DNA of 64,000 nucleotides from Rhodococcus sp. UNC23MFCrub1.1 (GCF_000686025.1 NZ_JMLQ01000005.1:227679-291678); one strand, 5' to 3'. Shown: positions 43,532 to 53,164, counted from the first letter of the stretch. The notes: generated by a model not told the origin, from the letters alone. Numbers and translations are program-made.

Positions 43532-44026
43532 TCACGACATGTCGACCTTCTCGTTGTCACCCACGTCCGGCTTGTCGCCCGTGATGCGCGACTTGGCGTA
43601 CGCGATGAGCGTCGAGACCTTGGACCCCGGCGCCGACCAGAACTCGGCTCCCTCCGACTCCACCCGGATGAGGACGACCTCGTCGGACTCGGGACCGTTC
43701 TCGAACCACGCGGCGACGCCCTGGCTCCAGAGATCCTTCTTCTTCGCGTCGTCCAGCACCACGCTCGCGCGCCCCGACAGCGAGACCCACGACGTGCCCG
43801 ACTGGAACGAGACGTTGACCGACGGATCGGAGCGGATGTCGGCCACCTTCCTCGAGTCGTTCGCCGCGAAGAACCACAGATCGCCGTCGAACTCGGTCTC
43901 CTGCAGAGCCATCGGCCTCGCCTTCAGGTGGCCGTCGGTGCCGTGGGTGGTGAACATGCAGAGCTTCGCGTCGGACAGCAGTTCTGCGACGCGGGCGGTG
44001 CCTTCGGTTCTCTCGTCAGTAGTCAT
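43532..44026 (-). CDS. pyridoxamine 5'-phosphate oxidase family (general stress) protein
   Basis: A 164-residue flavin-binding split-barrel protein of the general-stress PPOX class. Typical blocks are KLCMFTTHGTDGHLKARPM, DLWFFAANDSRKVADI and VSLSGRASVV. Members bind FMN, heme or F420; this one lacks clear catalytic assignment. It stands alone, 138 bases upstream of plsB on the same strand, and divergent from the next gene. Confidence 0.85.
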   Translation of the reverse strand: MTTDERTEGTARVAELLSDAKLCMFTTHGTDGHLKARPMALQETEFDGDLWFFAANDSRKVADIRSDPSVNVSFQSGTSWVSLSGRASVVLDDAKKKDLWSQGVAAWFENGPESDEVVLIRVESEGAEFWSAPGSKVSTLIAYAKSRITGDKPDVGDNEKVDMS

Positions 44027-44196
44027 GGGGCACGGCTACCCGCGGTGGTGGTGGCGCAACCGGACGTGCAGGACTCGGTGCGTCGAACGGTGTCGGTGGG
44101 TCGTGCAAAACTTCTGTCGCGTCCGTTCTGCCCCACGCCCGGACTCGCCGATCCCCAGCCACGACCCGCTCCACTCACGACGAGAGGCACCCGATC

Positions 44197-44958
44197 ATGA
44201 GCGCTCCCGCCCGGCGCCGCGCCCCCCGACCCGGCGAGGCGCTGTCCGCCGAGGACCTCTCGACTCTCGAGGCGGGGCTCGCGGCCGGTCGCCGCGTCAC
44301 CGTCTACCTGCGGGAGGCGACGCCGTCCCTCGGCCTCGAGGCGGGCGCCTCGGCGCGGGTGATCTCGGTCGACGGCACCACGGTGACGGTGAGCCCCAAG
44401 GGCATCGACGACCAGCTGCCGTACGAGGCGGACGAGTTGCGTCTGAGCAAGGACGCGCCGGCGCCGGCGCGCAAAGCCACGAAGGTCGCTCCGCGCACGA
44501 CGGCGGCGCGCCCGACAACCCGCCCCGCCGTGGTCCCACCCCCCGTCGTCCCACATGCAGCGACGCCCCGATCGGAGACTCCCGTGCCCGAGAAAGCAGC
44601 ACCCGAGAAGTCGGTGGCCACGCCGGCTCTCGCGCCGGAGACGTCGGTGAAGCCCGCGGCTCGGCCGGCTCGGCGCACGAAGGCGCAGCCCGCGCCGGTG
44701 TCGGTGACCGTGACGTCGGGGCCCGACGATCAGTGGACCGTCACCGTGTCGCACGGTGCGAAGAAGCTGGCCAAGCCGTCGGACGTGACGGCAGACCGGG
44801 TCCTCCGCGCGATCCGCGAACTGGGCGACGATGTGGCTTCCGCTGCCGTCGAGGACAAGATCGAGGCGGCTCGTGCTGCCGCGCTCGAGCGGGTCGAGGC
44901 CCTGAGTCGGGAACTCGACGAGGCACGCCGCGCGCTCGATCGACTGAAGAACCAGTAG
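44197..44958 (+). CDS. hypothetical protein, DUF6319-like
   Basis: A 253-residue soluble protein. An N-terminal globular part (about 10-85, ALSAEDLSTLEAGLAAG and RVISVDGTTVTVSPKG) is followed by a Pro/Ala/Thr-rich linker (about 88-165). A C-terminal WTVTVSHGAKKLAKPSDV domain ends in a strong heptad helix (about 195-253, Ala/Glu/Arg-rich) likely to form a coiled coil. It resembles the actinobacterial DUF6319 family; the function is unknown. It starts at ATG 44197, divergent from the PPOX gene. Confidence 0.6.
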   Translation: MSAPARRRAPRPGEALSAEDLSTLEAGLAAGRRVTVYLREATPSLGLEAGASARVISVDGTTVTVSPKGIDDQLPYEADELRLSKDAPAPARKATKVAPRTTAARPTTRPAVVPPPVVPHAATPRSETPVPEKAAPEKSVATPALAPETSVKPAARPARRTKAQPAPVSVTVTSGPDDQWTVTVSHGAKKLAKPSDVTADRVLRAIRELGDDVASAAVEDKIEAARAAALERVEALSRELDEARRALDRLKNQ

Positions 44959-45017
44959 AAGCGTCGCGTTCCGGGTCCCGCGTATTGCTACGGTGTGCGT
45001 GACCTCGGAGGGGATAC

Positions 45018-45689
45018 ATGCTCAAGAAACTCGTGCTCGTTGCCACCACAGCGCTGGCGCTCGCCGGCGGGATCGGCGCCGGAACCGCGTCGGCCGCACC
45101 CGTCGCCGTGCTCGGTGGCGGATCCGGAGTGCTCGTCGCAGACAGCACCGGCAAGGGCAAGTTCGACTGCACACTGACCACCATCGGCAACGACGCCGCC
45201 GGTCGACTCGTCGGCATCACCGCAGGTCACTGCGGCGTTCCCGGTGATCTGATCGGCGCCGAGTACCTGCCCGACGCGGGCGCCGTCGGCCGCATCGTGA
45301 GCTCGGTCCCCGGCCTCGACTACGCCGTCATCGAGTTCGATCGGGGCCGCGTCGCACCGACCAACCGCGTCGGCAACGTGACCATCACGGGCGTGGGGGC
45401 GCCCGCGACCTTCCCCGGCATCATGTGCAAGGAGGGCCGCACCACCGGTAACACGTGCGGCATCACCTACGGGGAGCTCTTCCAGAACGACCGCACCTAC
45501 ACGCAGATCTGCGTCCAGCAGGGTGACTCGGGCGGCCCGGTCGTCGCCGGCACCACGTTGGTGGGCATGGTCAACGCGTACCTGGGCATCCCGTGCATCG
45601 GTCCCGAGGTGGGCACCAACATCCAGACGGTGCTCGACGACATCAACCGCGGCGGCGGCGTCGGTACCGGGTTCACCGTCACGGGCTGA
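45018..45689 (+). CDS. secreted S1 family serine protease
   Basis: A 223-residue chymotrypsin-fold protease of the streptogrisin-like type. A Sec signal peptide (1-26, ending GTASAA) is followed directly by a mature domain with no long pro-region. The triad is His71 (ITAGHCG), Asp101 (PGLDYAVIEF) and Ser171 (QQGDSGGPV). Two disulfides are likely (C51-C72 and C137-C147 or C165). It acts outside the cell. A very strong hairpin follows its stop. Confidence 0.88.
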   Translation: MLKKLVLVATTALALAGGIGAGTASAAPVAVLGGGSGVLVADSTGKGKFDCTLTTIGNDAAGRLVGITAGHCGVPGDLIGAEYLPDAGAVGRIVSSVPGLDYAVIEFDRGRVAPTNRVGNVTITGVGAPATFPGIMCKEGRTTGNTCGITYGELFQNDRTYTQICVQQGDSGGPVVAGTTLVGMVNAYLGIPCIGPEVGTNIQTVLDDINRGGGVGTGFTVTG

Positions 45690-45705
45690 TCGCCGGACCC
45701 CAGCC

Positions 45706-45755
45706 ACACGACGAAGGCCGTGACTCCCGAGAGGGGGTCACGGCCTTCGTCGTGT
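45706..45755. terminator. bidirectional terminator with a 19-bp perfect stem
   Basis: Two 19-base arms pair perfectly (ACACGACGAAGGCCGTGAC and its complement) around a 12-base loop. After a one-base bulge the pairing continues with CAGCC/GGCTG. It lies midway between two convergent genes for secreted proteins. Confidence 0.85.
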
Positions 45756-45775
45756 CGGCTGGGTGGAGCTGTGGA

Positions 45776-46243
45776 TCAGTTGACGCGCAGGCACGCCTTC
45801 AGCGTGGTGAGGTCGCCGGCGAATCCGGGGCCGTCGCAGGTGACGCCGCCGAGGGAGTCGACCGTGACGGTCGAGCCCGGTGCCGCGATGGCGATGGACA
45901 GACCCGGGTTCAGGCCGAGTGCCTCGGCGACGGAACCCGGTCCGAACGCGATGGCGGCCGGTGCCGCGTAACCGACGGCCGAGCTGCTGGCGATGCCGCC
46001 GTTGAGGCCGAGCGCCAGGGCGAGGGCGTTGCGGCTGGCGTCGGCGGACGCGTCACCGTAGGCGGCAGCGGCGCTGGAGGCGTCACTGGTCGCCGAGCAC
46101 AGGCCACCGGCGGGCACGGCGTCCGCACCGAATGGTGCCTGGCATGCCGTGACCGGTGCGGCCGAGGCGGTGGCGGGCAGGAATGCGGCGACACCGAGTG
46201 CGACGGTGAACGCTCCGGCGATGGTTCTCTTGACGACTGACAT
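45776..46243 (-). CDS. secreted hypothetical protein
   Basis: A 155-residue exported protein. The signal peptide spans about residues 1-28 (ending ATASAA). The mature part is small-residue-rich (Ala, Gly, Ser) with four cysteines (ACQAPF, GLCSAT, VTCDGP, KACLRV) that could give two disulfides. I recognise no family with confidence. It stands alone with its own upstream gap, convergent with the S1 protease. It may be an envelope or culture-fluid protein. Confidence 0.7.
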   Translation of the reverse strand: MSVVKRTIAGAFTVALGVAAFLPATASAAPVTACQAPFGADAVPAGGLCSATSDASSAAAAYGDASADASRNALALALGLNGGIASSSAVGYAAPAAIAFGPGSVAEALGLNPGLSIAIAAPGSTVTVDSLGGVTCDGPGFAGDLTTLKACLRVN

Positions 46244-46381
46244 GACGTGGGTTGCCCTCTCCCGAAAACGATCGACGGCAACGATCGTTGCCGCGTCTTG
46301 TCCTCGAAGAATGCCCCCGCCGGGTATCAGCCAACTCTGCCGACGGTCACGGTCAGGTCACGGTCTTGTCACCGCGCGGTC

Positions 46382-48115
46382 TCAGCTGCAGACGGCGCCC
46401 TGCGACGCGGACCCCACGAGCTTGGAGTACTTGGCCAGCACGCCACGGGTGTAGCGAGGCGGAAGCGGTGCCCACTCCGCCTTGCGTGACTCGAGCTCGG
46501 CGTCCTCGACCAGCAGGTCGAGCGTGCCGTTCGCGACGTCCAGGCGGATGCGGTCGCCGTCGCGGACGAACGCGATCGGTCCGCCGTCGACGGCCTCGGG
46601 AGCGATGTGCCCGACACACAGGCCCGTCGTGCCACCCGAGAACCGACCGTCGGTCATCAGCAGGACGTCCTTGCCGAGGCCCGCGCCCTTGATGGCTCCG
46701 GTGATCGCCAGCATCTCGCGCATGCCCGGGCCGCCCTTGGGGCCCTCGTACCGGATGACGACGACGTCGCCGGACGTGATGGTGCCGTCCTCGAGAGCGT
46801 CCATCGCGGCGCGCTCACGCTCGAAGACGCGGGCGGTGCCCTCGAAGACGTCGGAGTCGAAGCCTGCCGACTTCACGACGGCGCCGCCGGGAGCCAGCGA
46901 GCCCTTCAGGATCGTGATGCCGCCGGTCGGGTGGATCGGCTCGCTCATCGCGCGCAGCACCAGACCGTCGGGATCCGGCGGGGCGATGTCGGCGAGGTTC
47001 TCCGCCACCGTCTTGCCGGTGACCGTGAGGCAGTCGCCGTGCAGCAGGCCGGCGTCGAGCAAGGCCTTCATGACGACGGGAACGCCGCCGATGCGATCGA
47101 CGTCGGTCATGACGTGGCGGCCGAACGGCTTCACGTCGGCGAGGTGCGGCACCTTGGCGCCGACGCGGACGAAATCGTCGAGGGTGAGTTCGACACCTGC
47201 CTCGTACGCGATCGCGAGCAGATGCAGCACGGCGTTCGTGGAACCGCCGAAGGCCATGACGACGGCGATGGCGTTCTCGAACGCTTCCTTCGTCATGATG
47301 TCGCGCGTGGTGATGCCGCGACGCAGCAGTTCGACGACGGCCTCGCCGCTGGCACGAGCGAATCCGTCGCGACGCTTGTCGGGAGCGGGCGGGGCGGCGC
47401 TGCCGGGGAGCGACATGCCCATGGCCTCGGCCGCGCTGGCCATCGTGTTGGCGGTGTACATACCGCCACAGGCGCCCTCGCCGGGGCAGATCGCGCGTTC
47501 GATGGTGTCGACGTCCTCACGCGACATCAGGCCGCGCGAGCAGGCGCCGACGGCCTCGAACGCGTCGATGATGGTGACCTGGTGCTCGCTGCCGTCCGAG
47601 AGCGTCGCGAAACCGGGAAGAGTGGAGCCCGCGTAGAGGAAGACGCTCGCGAGGTCGAGGCGCGCGGCCGCCATGAGCATTCCGGGCAGCGACTTGTCGC
47701 AGCCGGCCAGCAGCACGGAGCCGTCGAGGCGCTCGGCGCTGATCACGGTCTCGACCGAGTCGGCGATGACCTCACGGGAGACCAGCGAGAAGTGCATGCC
47801 CTCGTGGCCCATGGAGATGCCGTCGGACACGGAGATGGTGCCGAACTCGAGGGGATAGCCGCCGCCCGTGTGCACACCCTCCTTGACCGCCTTCGCCAGG
47901 CGATCGAGCGAGAGGTTGCACGGGGTGATCTCGTTCCACGACGACGCGACGCCGATCTGGGACTTGCCCCAGTCCGCGTCGCCCATGCCGACCGCGCGCA
48001 GCATGCCGCGCGCTGCGGTCTTCTCGAGACCGTCGGTGACGTCGCGGCTGCGGGGCTTGACGTCGGCCGTGTCGGCGCTGGTGGAGGTGGTGGCGTCTGC
48101 GGGGGTGCTGCTCAT
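46382..48115 (-). CDS. ilvD: dihydroxy-acid dehydratase
   Basis: A 577-residue iron-sulfur dehydratase that forms the 2-keto acids of valine and isoleucine synthesis. The cluster cysteines are Cys66 (NEITPCN), Cys139 (LLAGCDKS) and Cys216 ([14 protein letters not shown]), typical of the [2Fe-2S] actinobacterial Ilv[16 protein letters not shown] near the end is the second family signature. ATG 48115 ([10 protein letters not shown]) is preferred; ten more in-frame codons exist upstream. It stands alone, divergent from the sigma factor. Confidence 0.94.
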   Translation of the reverse strand: MSSTPADATTSTSADTADVKPRSRDVTDGLEKTAARGMLRAVGMGDADWGKSQIGVASSWNEITPCNLSLDRLAKAVKEGVHTGGGYPLEFGTISVSDGISMGHEGMHFSLVSREVIADSVETVISAERLDGSVLLAGCDKSLPGMLMAAARLDLASVFLYAGSTLPGFATLSDGSEHQVTIIDAFEAVGACSRGLMSREDVDTIERAICPGEGACGGMYTANTMASAAEAMGMSLPGSAAPPAPDKRRDGFARASGEAVVELLRRGITTRDIMTKEAFENAIAVVMAFGGSTNAVLHLLAIAYEAGVELTLDDFVRVGAKVPHLADVKPFGRHVMTDVDRIGGVPVVMKALLDAGLLHGDCLTVTGKTVAENLADIAPPDPDGLVLRAMSEPIHPTGGITILKGSLAPGGAVVKSAGFDSDVFEGTARVFERERAAMDALEDGTITSGDVVVIRYEGPKGGPGMREMLAITGAIKGAGLGKDVLLMTDGRFSGGTTGLCVGHIAPEAVDGGPIAFVRDGDRIRLDVANGTLDLLVEDAELESRKAEWAPLPPRYTRGVLAKYSKLVGSASQGAVCS

Positions 48116-48226
48116 GGCAAAAACCCTAGACCGCACCGGAATCACCGATCATCGGGTACCGGACTCGACCTCAGCCACCGTGACCGTTCCGTTATCAACC
48201 AGTGACCCGATCGCGACACTCGCGAT

Positions 48227-48246
48227 GCGCTACCGCGTGGTAGCGC
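48227..48246. promoter_or_regulatory. perfect inverted repeat between ilvD and the sigma factor
   Basis: GCGCTACC, a 4-base loop and GGTAGCGC form a perfect repeat 59-78 bases before the sigma-factor start and 112-131 bases before ilvD. It could be an operator for either gene or a 5' leader hairpin. Confidence 0.4.
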
Positions 48247-48304
48247 TGGCATCGTCATGCCTATCGAGAGCACGTCCCGCGTTCGACGGATCGAGGTGAA
48301 GACC

Positions 48305-48925
48305 GTGAATACACTTGTTGCACAGCCGCTTACGGATGATTCTGCGGTGTCTCCCGCGCCTCGGCCCGCGGCTCGCTCGACGGCGGAACTGTCGGCTCTG
48401 CTCCAGGCCGTCGGCCGTGGTGACCGTCAGGCGTTCGCCCGGTTCTACGACGCGACGTCCTCCCGCGTCTACGGAGCCGTGCTCCGGGTGCTCCGCGATC
48501 GTGGATTCTCCGAGGAGTGCGTCCAGGACGTCTACCTCGAGGTGTGGCAGAAGGCCCCCACGTTCTCGCCCGAACAGGGGTCGCCGGCGGCGTGGTTGGT
48601 GACCATGGCGCACCGGCGAGCCATCGACCGCGTGCGGTCCGAGCAGTCGCGGACCGATCGCGAGTCGAAGTACGCGATGCTCGACGCCGCCGTGGGGATC
48701 CACGACACGTCGGACCGCTTCCTCGACCGCCGTCCGGTGCTCGACGCGATGCAGGAACTGAGTGGCCGGCAGCGGGAATGCCTGTTCATGGCGTTCTTCG
48801 AAGGTCTCACGTACGCGGAGGCCGCCGATCGTATGGGCGTGCCGGTGTCGACGATGAAGTCGCGGATCCGCAGCGCACTCGCGAAGATGCGCGTCGATCC
48901 CCGCGTGGCCTGCCTGGCGGAGTGA
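48305..48925 (+). CDS. ECF sigma factor, SigK-like
   Basis: A 206-residue ECF sigma factor. Region 2 spans about 40-105 (FARFYDATSSRVYGAVLRVL, then ECVQDVYLEVWQKAP and a WLVTMAHRRAIDRVR core). Region 4 spans about 140-200 (LSGRQRECLFMAFFEGLTYAEAA, then MGVPVSTMKSRIRSAL). It resembles SigK. The SigK partner RskA, a membrane anti-sigma factor, is normally adjacent; here the next gene is a convergent efflux pump, so the sigma gene is alone. GTG 48305 has AGGTGAAG upstream; an ATG at 48257 is the alternative. Confidence 0.83.
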   Translation: MNTLVAQPLTDDSAVSPAPRPAARSTAELSALLQAVGRGDRQAFARFYDATSSRVYGAVLRVLRDRGFSEECVQDVYLEVWQKAPTFSPEQGSPAAWLVTMAHRRAIDRVRSEQSRTDRESKYAMLDAAVGIHDTSDRFLDRRPVLDAMQELSGRQRECLFMAFFEGLTYAEAADRMGVPVSTMKSRIRSALAKMRVDPRVACLAE

Positions 48926-48928
48926 CCG

Positions 48929-50356
48929 TCAGCGGCCGTCCGTCACGGGCGGCCCGGACACGTCGCAGTGCATCGGTGTGCGACCCGTCGGGCGATGTGT
49001 GCGGATCGAGACGGCGGCGAGTGCCCCGGCGAGAGCCAGCATGGCCGCACAGATGAGCATCGCGGCGCGGAATCCCGACGAGAACTGCGCGGGATCCAGC
49101 TGCCCGGAGATGCCGACGATGCCGGGAATCGCGGCGACCGAGAGCAGTTGAGCCGTGCGCGCGACCGCGTTGTTCACCGCGGACGCGGTACCCGCGTGCG
49201 ATGCCGGTGCCGCACCGATGACGGCCGCGGTGAGTGGCGCCACGAGCAGGGAGAGCCCCACGCCGAACACGACGACGGCCGGCAGCACGGCACCGAGGTA
49301 GGTCGATCCCGGCTCGATGCGGATCATGAGTACCAGCCCGACCGCGGCCACCAGTGGTCCCACCGTCATGGGCAGACGAGGTCCGATGCGGCCGGCCAGC
49401 GCGCCGGCGCGCGCCGACAGCAGGAGGAGCGCCGCGGTGATCGGCAGTGTCGCCGTGCCGGCGGCGAGGGCCGAGTAGCCGAGCGCGACCTGCAGTTGCA
49501 GCAGCAGCAGGAAGAACACGCCGCCGAGCGCGGCGTAGGCCGCGAAGGTCACGATGTTCGCCGCGACGAAGACCCTGGACGAGAAGAGCGACGGCGGCAC
49601 CAGAGGGTGGGCCGTCCGGCGCTCGACGACCACGAACACGGCCAGCCCGACCAGGCCGATCGCGATGATCGGCCACCGTCCGTCGATCGCCCCGTAGGTC
49701 AGTGCCGCGAGAGCGAGGGCGACGACGGCAGCTCCGGGGACGTCGAGTCGGCCGGAGGTCTCGGGGTCTCGCGTCTCGGGCACGTGGCGCAACGCGACGA
49801 CGACGACCGCGACGGCGAGCGGCACGTTGAGCAGGAAGATGGACCGCCACCCGGCGATCTCCACGAGCCAGCCGCCTAGCAGCGGGCCCACCGCGGACCC
49901 GATGCCACCGAAGCCCGACCACAGGCCGATGGCCGCACCCCGATCCTTCGGGTCGATCGAGGCCGACAGGATCGCCAGCGAACCCGGCGTCACCAACGCA
50001 GCGCCGATGCCCTGCACGACACGAGCGAGCACGAGGAACTCGACGTTCGGCGCCAGACCGCACGCGACCGACGCGACCGCGAACCAGATCGTGCCCAGGA
50101 CGAAGATGCGCCGCCGTCCGACACGGTCGCCGAGCGAGCCGCCCAGCAGCACGAACGCGGCGAGCGTCAGGGTGTAGCCGGTGACCGTCCACTGCAGCCC
50201 GCTGACGTCGGCGCCCAGTTCGGTCCCGATGTCGGGGAGGGCGATGGTGACCACGGTTCCGTCGAGCAGCGACAGGGTCGATCCCAGCACCGTGGCCAGC
50301 ACGATCCACCGGCCGCGCGCCGACGACAGGGGGACGGTCGGCGAGGGCGAGGTCAC
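48929..50356 (-). CDS. MFS efflux transporter, EmrB/QacA-like (DHA2)
   Basis: A 475-residue, 14-helix drug:H+ antiporter. WIVLATVLGSTLSLLDGTVVTIALP opens helix 1, and GGSLGDRVGRRRIF is the conserved loop 2-3. GTASAVNNAVARTAQL lies near helix 11-12. It probably exports lipophilic or cationic compounds. GTG 50356 overlaps the stop of the lipoprotein gene (GTGA), so pump and lipoprotein are co-translated. Its stop is 3 bases from the convergent sigma-factor stop. Confidence 0.85.
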   Translation of the reverse strand: MTSPSPTVPLSSARGRWIVLATVLGSTLSLLDGTVVTIALPDIGTELGADVSGLQWTVTGYTLTLAAFVLLGGSLGDRVGRRRIFVLGTIWFAVASVACGLAPNVEFLVLARVVQGIGAALVTPGSLAILSASIDPKDRGAAIGLWSGFGGIGSAVGPLLGGWLVEIAGWRSIFLLNVPLAVAVVVVALRHVPETRDPETSGRLDVPGAAVVALALAALTYGAIDGRWPIIAIGLVGLAVFVVVERRTAHPLVPPSLFSSRVFVAANIVTFAAYAALGGVFFLLLLQLQVALGYSALAAGTATLPITAALLLLSARAGALAGRIGPRLPMTVGPLVAAVGLVLMIRIEPGSTYLGAVLPAVVVFGVGLSLLVAPLTAAVIGAAPASHAGTASAVNNAVARTAQLLSVAAIPGIVGISGQLDPAQFSSGFRAAMLICAAMLALAGALAAVSIRTHRPTGRTPMHCDVSGPPVTDGR

Positions 50357-50964
50357 TGGTCGTCGAGACAGACGACGAAGGCGCGCTCGTCGTAGACGTA
50401 ACTGCGTGACGACGGGCATTCCGACGCGTCGGTCGTGCCCTGCAGGACGTCGACGACCCGGACACCGCCGATCATCGGGGCGTCGCAGTCCGAGCGCTCC
50501 GGGTCGGGCGTGCCCAGATCCATGCATCCCCCGACCACGAAGTCGATGTCGAGGCACAGCGCGCCCTGCTCGATGCCGGCGAGCGTCTCGTAGTACGTCT
50601 GGTCGACGTCACCGGGACAGAAGTCGGTGGAGACCTCGGCAGACACCACGCGGTAGTTCGATTCGGGAGACCCGCACGCGGCCTCCTCGATGGTGGCCTC
50701 GTCGACCGTGCCGCCGAGACGCACGCAGTCACCCGCCTGCGCGTCGATGGAGACGTCGCCGCCGGTGCCGGACGCAGTGGTGGGGACCGGCGGGAGGATC
50801 GAATCGTTCGGCAACTCGGGCACCTCGGACGCGGGTACGGAGCCCTGCTGAGCGACGGGGGTACCGGTGATCGTCGACGAGCACCCTGCCAGCAGGGCGA
50901 CCGCCGTCAGCACGAGGAGAACGGCCGGAGCGCGCCGCGTTCCCGGTCGCCGAGAAATCGTCAT
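50353..50964 (-). CDS. LppU/SCO3897-like lipoprotein
   Basis: A 203-residue lipoprotein. The signal peptide ends in the lipobox LLAGC (Cys30), followed by a Ser/Thr/Pro-rich linker and a domain with seven cysteines (for example DCVRLGG, AACGSP, DFCPGD, LCLDID, GGCMDLG, VVCLDDQ). The layout fits the LppU/SCO3897 group. The function is unknown. Encoded directly before and overlapping an efflux pump, it may assist that pump, which is inference. The start is ATG 50964. Confidence 0.75.
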   Translation of the reverse strand: MTISRRPGTRRAPAVLLVLTAVALLAGCSSTITGTPVAQQGSVPASEVPELPNDSILPPVPTTASGTGGDVSIDAQAGDCVRLGGTVDEATIEEAACGSPESNYRVVSAEVSTDFCPGDVDQTYYETLAGIEQGALCLDIDFVVGGCMDLGTPDPERSDCDAPMIGGVRVVDVLQGTTDASECPSSRSYVYDERAFVVCLDDQ

Positions 50965-51017
50965 GGACGACACTGTAAGCCCGTTGCGCCGTTTGTCCGA
51001 CGTGTAAGTATTGAGCG

Positions 51018-52070
51018 GTGGACCTCCCCGTTTCACCCCCGTTGCAGCCCATGCTCGCCAAGGCCTCCAAGACGGTCCCCGACCAGCCCGACTCGGGGGA
51101 TCCGGCGTGGTCCTACGAGCCGAAGTGGGACGGCTTCCGCACGATCGTCTTCCGTGACGGGGACGAGGTGGTGCTCGGGTCACGCGGTGGTAAGGACCTG
51201 GCCCGGTACTTCCCGGAGATGGTCGACGCCGTGCGCGAGGAACTGCCCGAACGATGTGTCGTCGACGGCGAGCTGGTGGTCGCTCTCGAGACCGACGGAT
51301 CGTGGCGGCTCGACTGGGACTCGCTGTCCGAGCGGATCCACCCCGCCGACAGTCGCGTGCGGATGCTGGCCGAGAAGACCCCCGCGCAGTTCATCGGATT
51401 CGATCTCCTGGCTCTCGGTGACGAGGACCTGACCGGTCTTCCCTTCGCCGAGAGGCGTGCCCGCCTGGAGACGATCCTCGACACGGGTCGGACCGAGCCG
51501 CGGTGCCACGTGACGCGCGTGACCGCGGACGCCGCTCTGGCCACCGACTGGTTCGACCGGTTCGAGGGAGCGGGACTGGACGGAGTCGTGGCCAAGCGGC
51601 TCGACGGCGTGTACATGCCGAACAAGCGCGAGATGATCAAGGTCAAGCACGCCCGCACGGCCGACTGCGTTCTCATCGGGTACCGCATTCACAAGAGCGG
51701 CAACGGTATCGGGTCGATGCTGCTGGGTCTCTACAACGGTGACCAGCTCCAGATGATCGGCGGCGCGTCCGCGTTCACGGACGCGAAGCGGTTGTCCTAC
51801 CTCGAGGAACTGGAACCGTTGCGGCTCGGTGACGACATCGTCTCCGACGGCGAGCAGACCCGCTGGCGCTCCGGCATGGACCGTACGTGGATCCCGGTGC
51901 GGCCCGAGCGGGTTCTCGAGGTGGCCTACGACCAGATGGAGAAGTCCAGGCTGCGCCACGCCGCGCGCTTCGTCCGCTGGCGCCCGGACCGGGATCCGCT
52001 GAGCTGCACGTACGACCAGCTCGACGTGCCCGCGGACTACGACGTCTCCGACATCCTCGAGAGGTCCTGA
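51018..52070 (+). CDS. ligC: ATP-dependent DNA ligase (LigC-like)
   Basis: A 350-residue stand-alone ATP-dependent ligase. The nucleotidyl lysine is Lys36 (EPKWDGFR). Other motifs are VDGELVV (III), FIGFDLLAL (IIIa), GLDGVVAKR (IV) and MIKVKHARTADCV (V), followed by an OB-fold. It seals nicks with ATP and in mycobacteria serves backup end joining and excision repair. GTG 51018 is the start. The primase-polymerase gene follows after 2 bases; this pairing is typical of LigC/Prim-PolC. Confidence 0.9.
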   Translation: MDLPVSPPLQPMLAKASKTVPDQPDSGDPAWSYEPKWDGFRTIVFRDGDEVVLGSRGGKDLARYFPEMVDAVREELPERCVVDGELVVALETDGSWRLDWDSLSERIHPADSRVRMLAEKTPAQFIGFDLLALGDEDLTGLPFAERRARLETILDTGRTEPRCHVTRVTADAALATDWFDRFEGAGLDGVVAKRLDGVYMPNKREMIKVKHARTADCVLIGYRIHKSGNGIGSMLLGLYNGDQLQMIGGASAFTDAKRLSYLEELEPLRLGDDIVSDGEQTRWRSGMDRTWIPVRPERVLEVAYDQMEKSRLRHAARFVRWRPDRDPLSCTYDQLDVPADYDVSDILERS

Positions 52071-52072
52071 CC

Positions 52073-53158
52073 GTGGCCGCGAAGTCGACGCCCGTGATGC
52101 TGCAGGTCGGCGAGCGTGAGGTGAAGGTCTCGAGTCCGGACCGCATCATCTACGAGGCCACGGACCGCACACCGGACATCACCAAACTGCAGGTGTGCGA
52201 GTACTTCTCGACGGTGGGCGAGCCGTTGATGCGCGCCCTGGGGGACCGTCCCACCGCGATGGAGCGCTGGCCCGACGGGTATCGCGACGGGATGCGCCTG
52301 GCCACCGGCCCGCAGGACAAGGGTGGCGACGGCTTCTATCAGAAGCGATTGCCCAGAGGTGCACCCGATTTCGTCGAGACCGTCGAGATCACGTTCCCGA
52401 GCCGGAGGCGCGCAGAGGAACTGTGTCCCACCGAGCCGGCGTCGCTGGTGTGGGCCGCCCAGATGGGCACCCTGACCTTCCACCCGTGGCCGGTCCGTCG
52501 GCCCGAGGTCGACCGTCCCGACGAGTTGCGCATCGACATCGATCCCCAGCCGGGAACCTCGTTCACCGACGCCCGCCGCGTCGCTCTGGTGACGCGAGAA
52601 CTGTTGGAGGAACTGGGTCTTCGTGGCTACCCGAAGACCAGTGGCAACCGCGGCATCCACGTGTACGTGCGGATCCGGCCGGAGTGGACGTTCGAGGACG
52701 TGCGTCACGCCGCGATCGGCCTGGGCCGTGAACTCGAACGCCGCGACGACGGCGTGACCACGGCCTGGTGGAAGGAGGAGCGCGGTGCGCGCCTCTTCAT
52801 CGACTACAACCAGAACAACAGGGACCGCACCATCGCGAGTGCGTGGAGTCTGCGGGCGCGTCCCGGCGCCCCGGTGTCGACGCCGCTGACCTGGGAGCGC
52901 CTCGCCGAGACCAGCGACCCCCGTGAGTACTCCCTGGTCACCGTCCCCGACTACCTGCAGGACGGCGATCCCTGGGCGTCGATGGACGACGAGGCGTACT
53001 CGTTGGCTCCGCTGCTCGATCTGTGGGAGACGCTGCCCGGCGGCGAACTCAACTTCCCCCCGGACTACCCCAAGATGCCCGGCGAGCCGCCCCGCGTCCA
53101 GCCGTCGAAGAAGGTGGCCGCCCATTGGGACGAGGACGGCAACCGGGCGCAGGAGTAG
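52073..53158 (+). CDS. LigD-like primase-polymerase (Prim-PolC / PolD type)
   Basis: A 361-residue archaeo-eukaryotic primase-type polymerase related to the LigD POL domain. Catalytic Asp155 and Asp157 lie in LRIDIDPQP. The SGNRGIHVYV motif binds the nucleotide triphosphate, and FIDYNQNNRDRTIASAWSLR is a further family block. It fills short gaps, preferring ribonucleotides, and works with LigC in mycobacterial excision repair. GTG 52073 is the start, 2 bases after ligC. A full LigD is also encoded 34 kb away. Confidence 0.88.
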   Translation: MAAKSTPVMLQVGEREVKVSSPDRIIYEATDRTPDITKLQVCEYFSTVGEPLMRALGDRPTAMERWPDGYRDGMRLATGPQDKGGDGFYQKRLPRGAPDFVETVEITFPSRRRAEELCPTEPASLVWAAQMGTLTFHPWPVRRPEVDRPDELRIDIDPQPGTSFTDARRVALVTRELLEELGLRGYPKTSGNRGIHVYVRIRPEWTFEDVRHAAIGLGRELERRDDGVTTAWWKEERGARLFIDYNQNNRDRTIASAWSLRARPGAPVSTPLTWERLAETSDPREYSLVTVPDYLQDGDPWASMDDEAYSLAPLLDLWETLPGGELNFPPDYPKMPGEPPRVQPSKKVAAHWDEDGNRAQE

Positions 53159-53164
53159 GCGACG

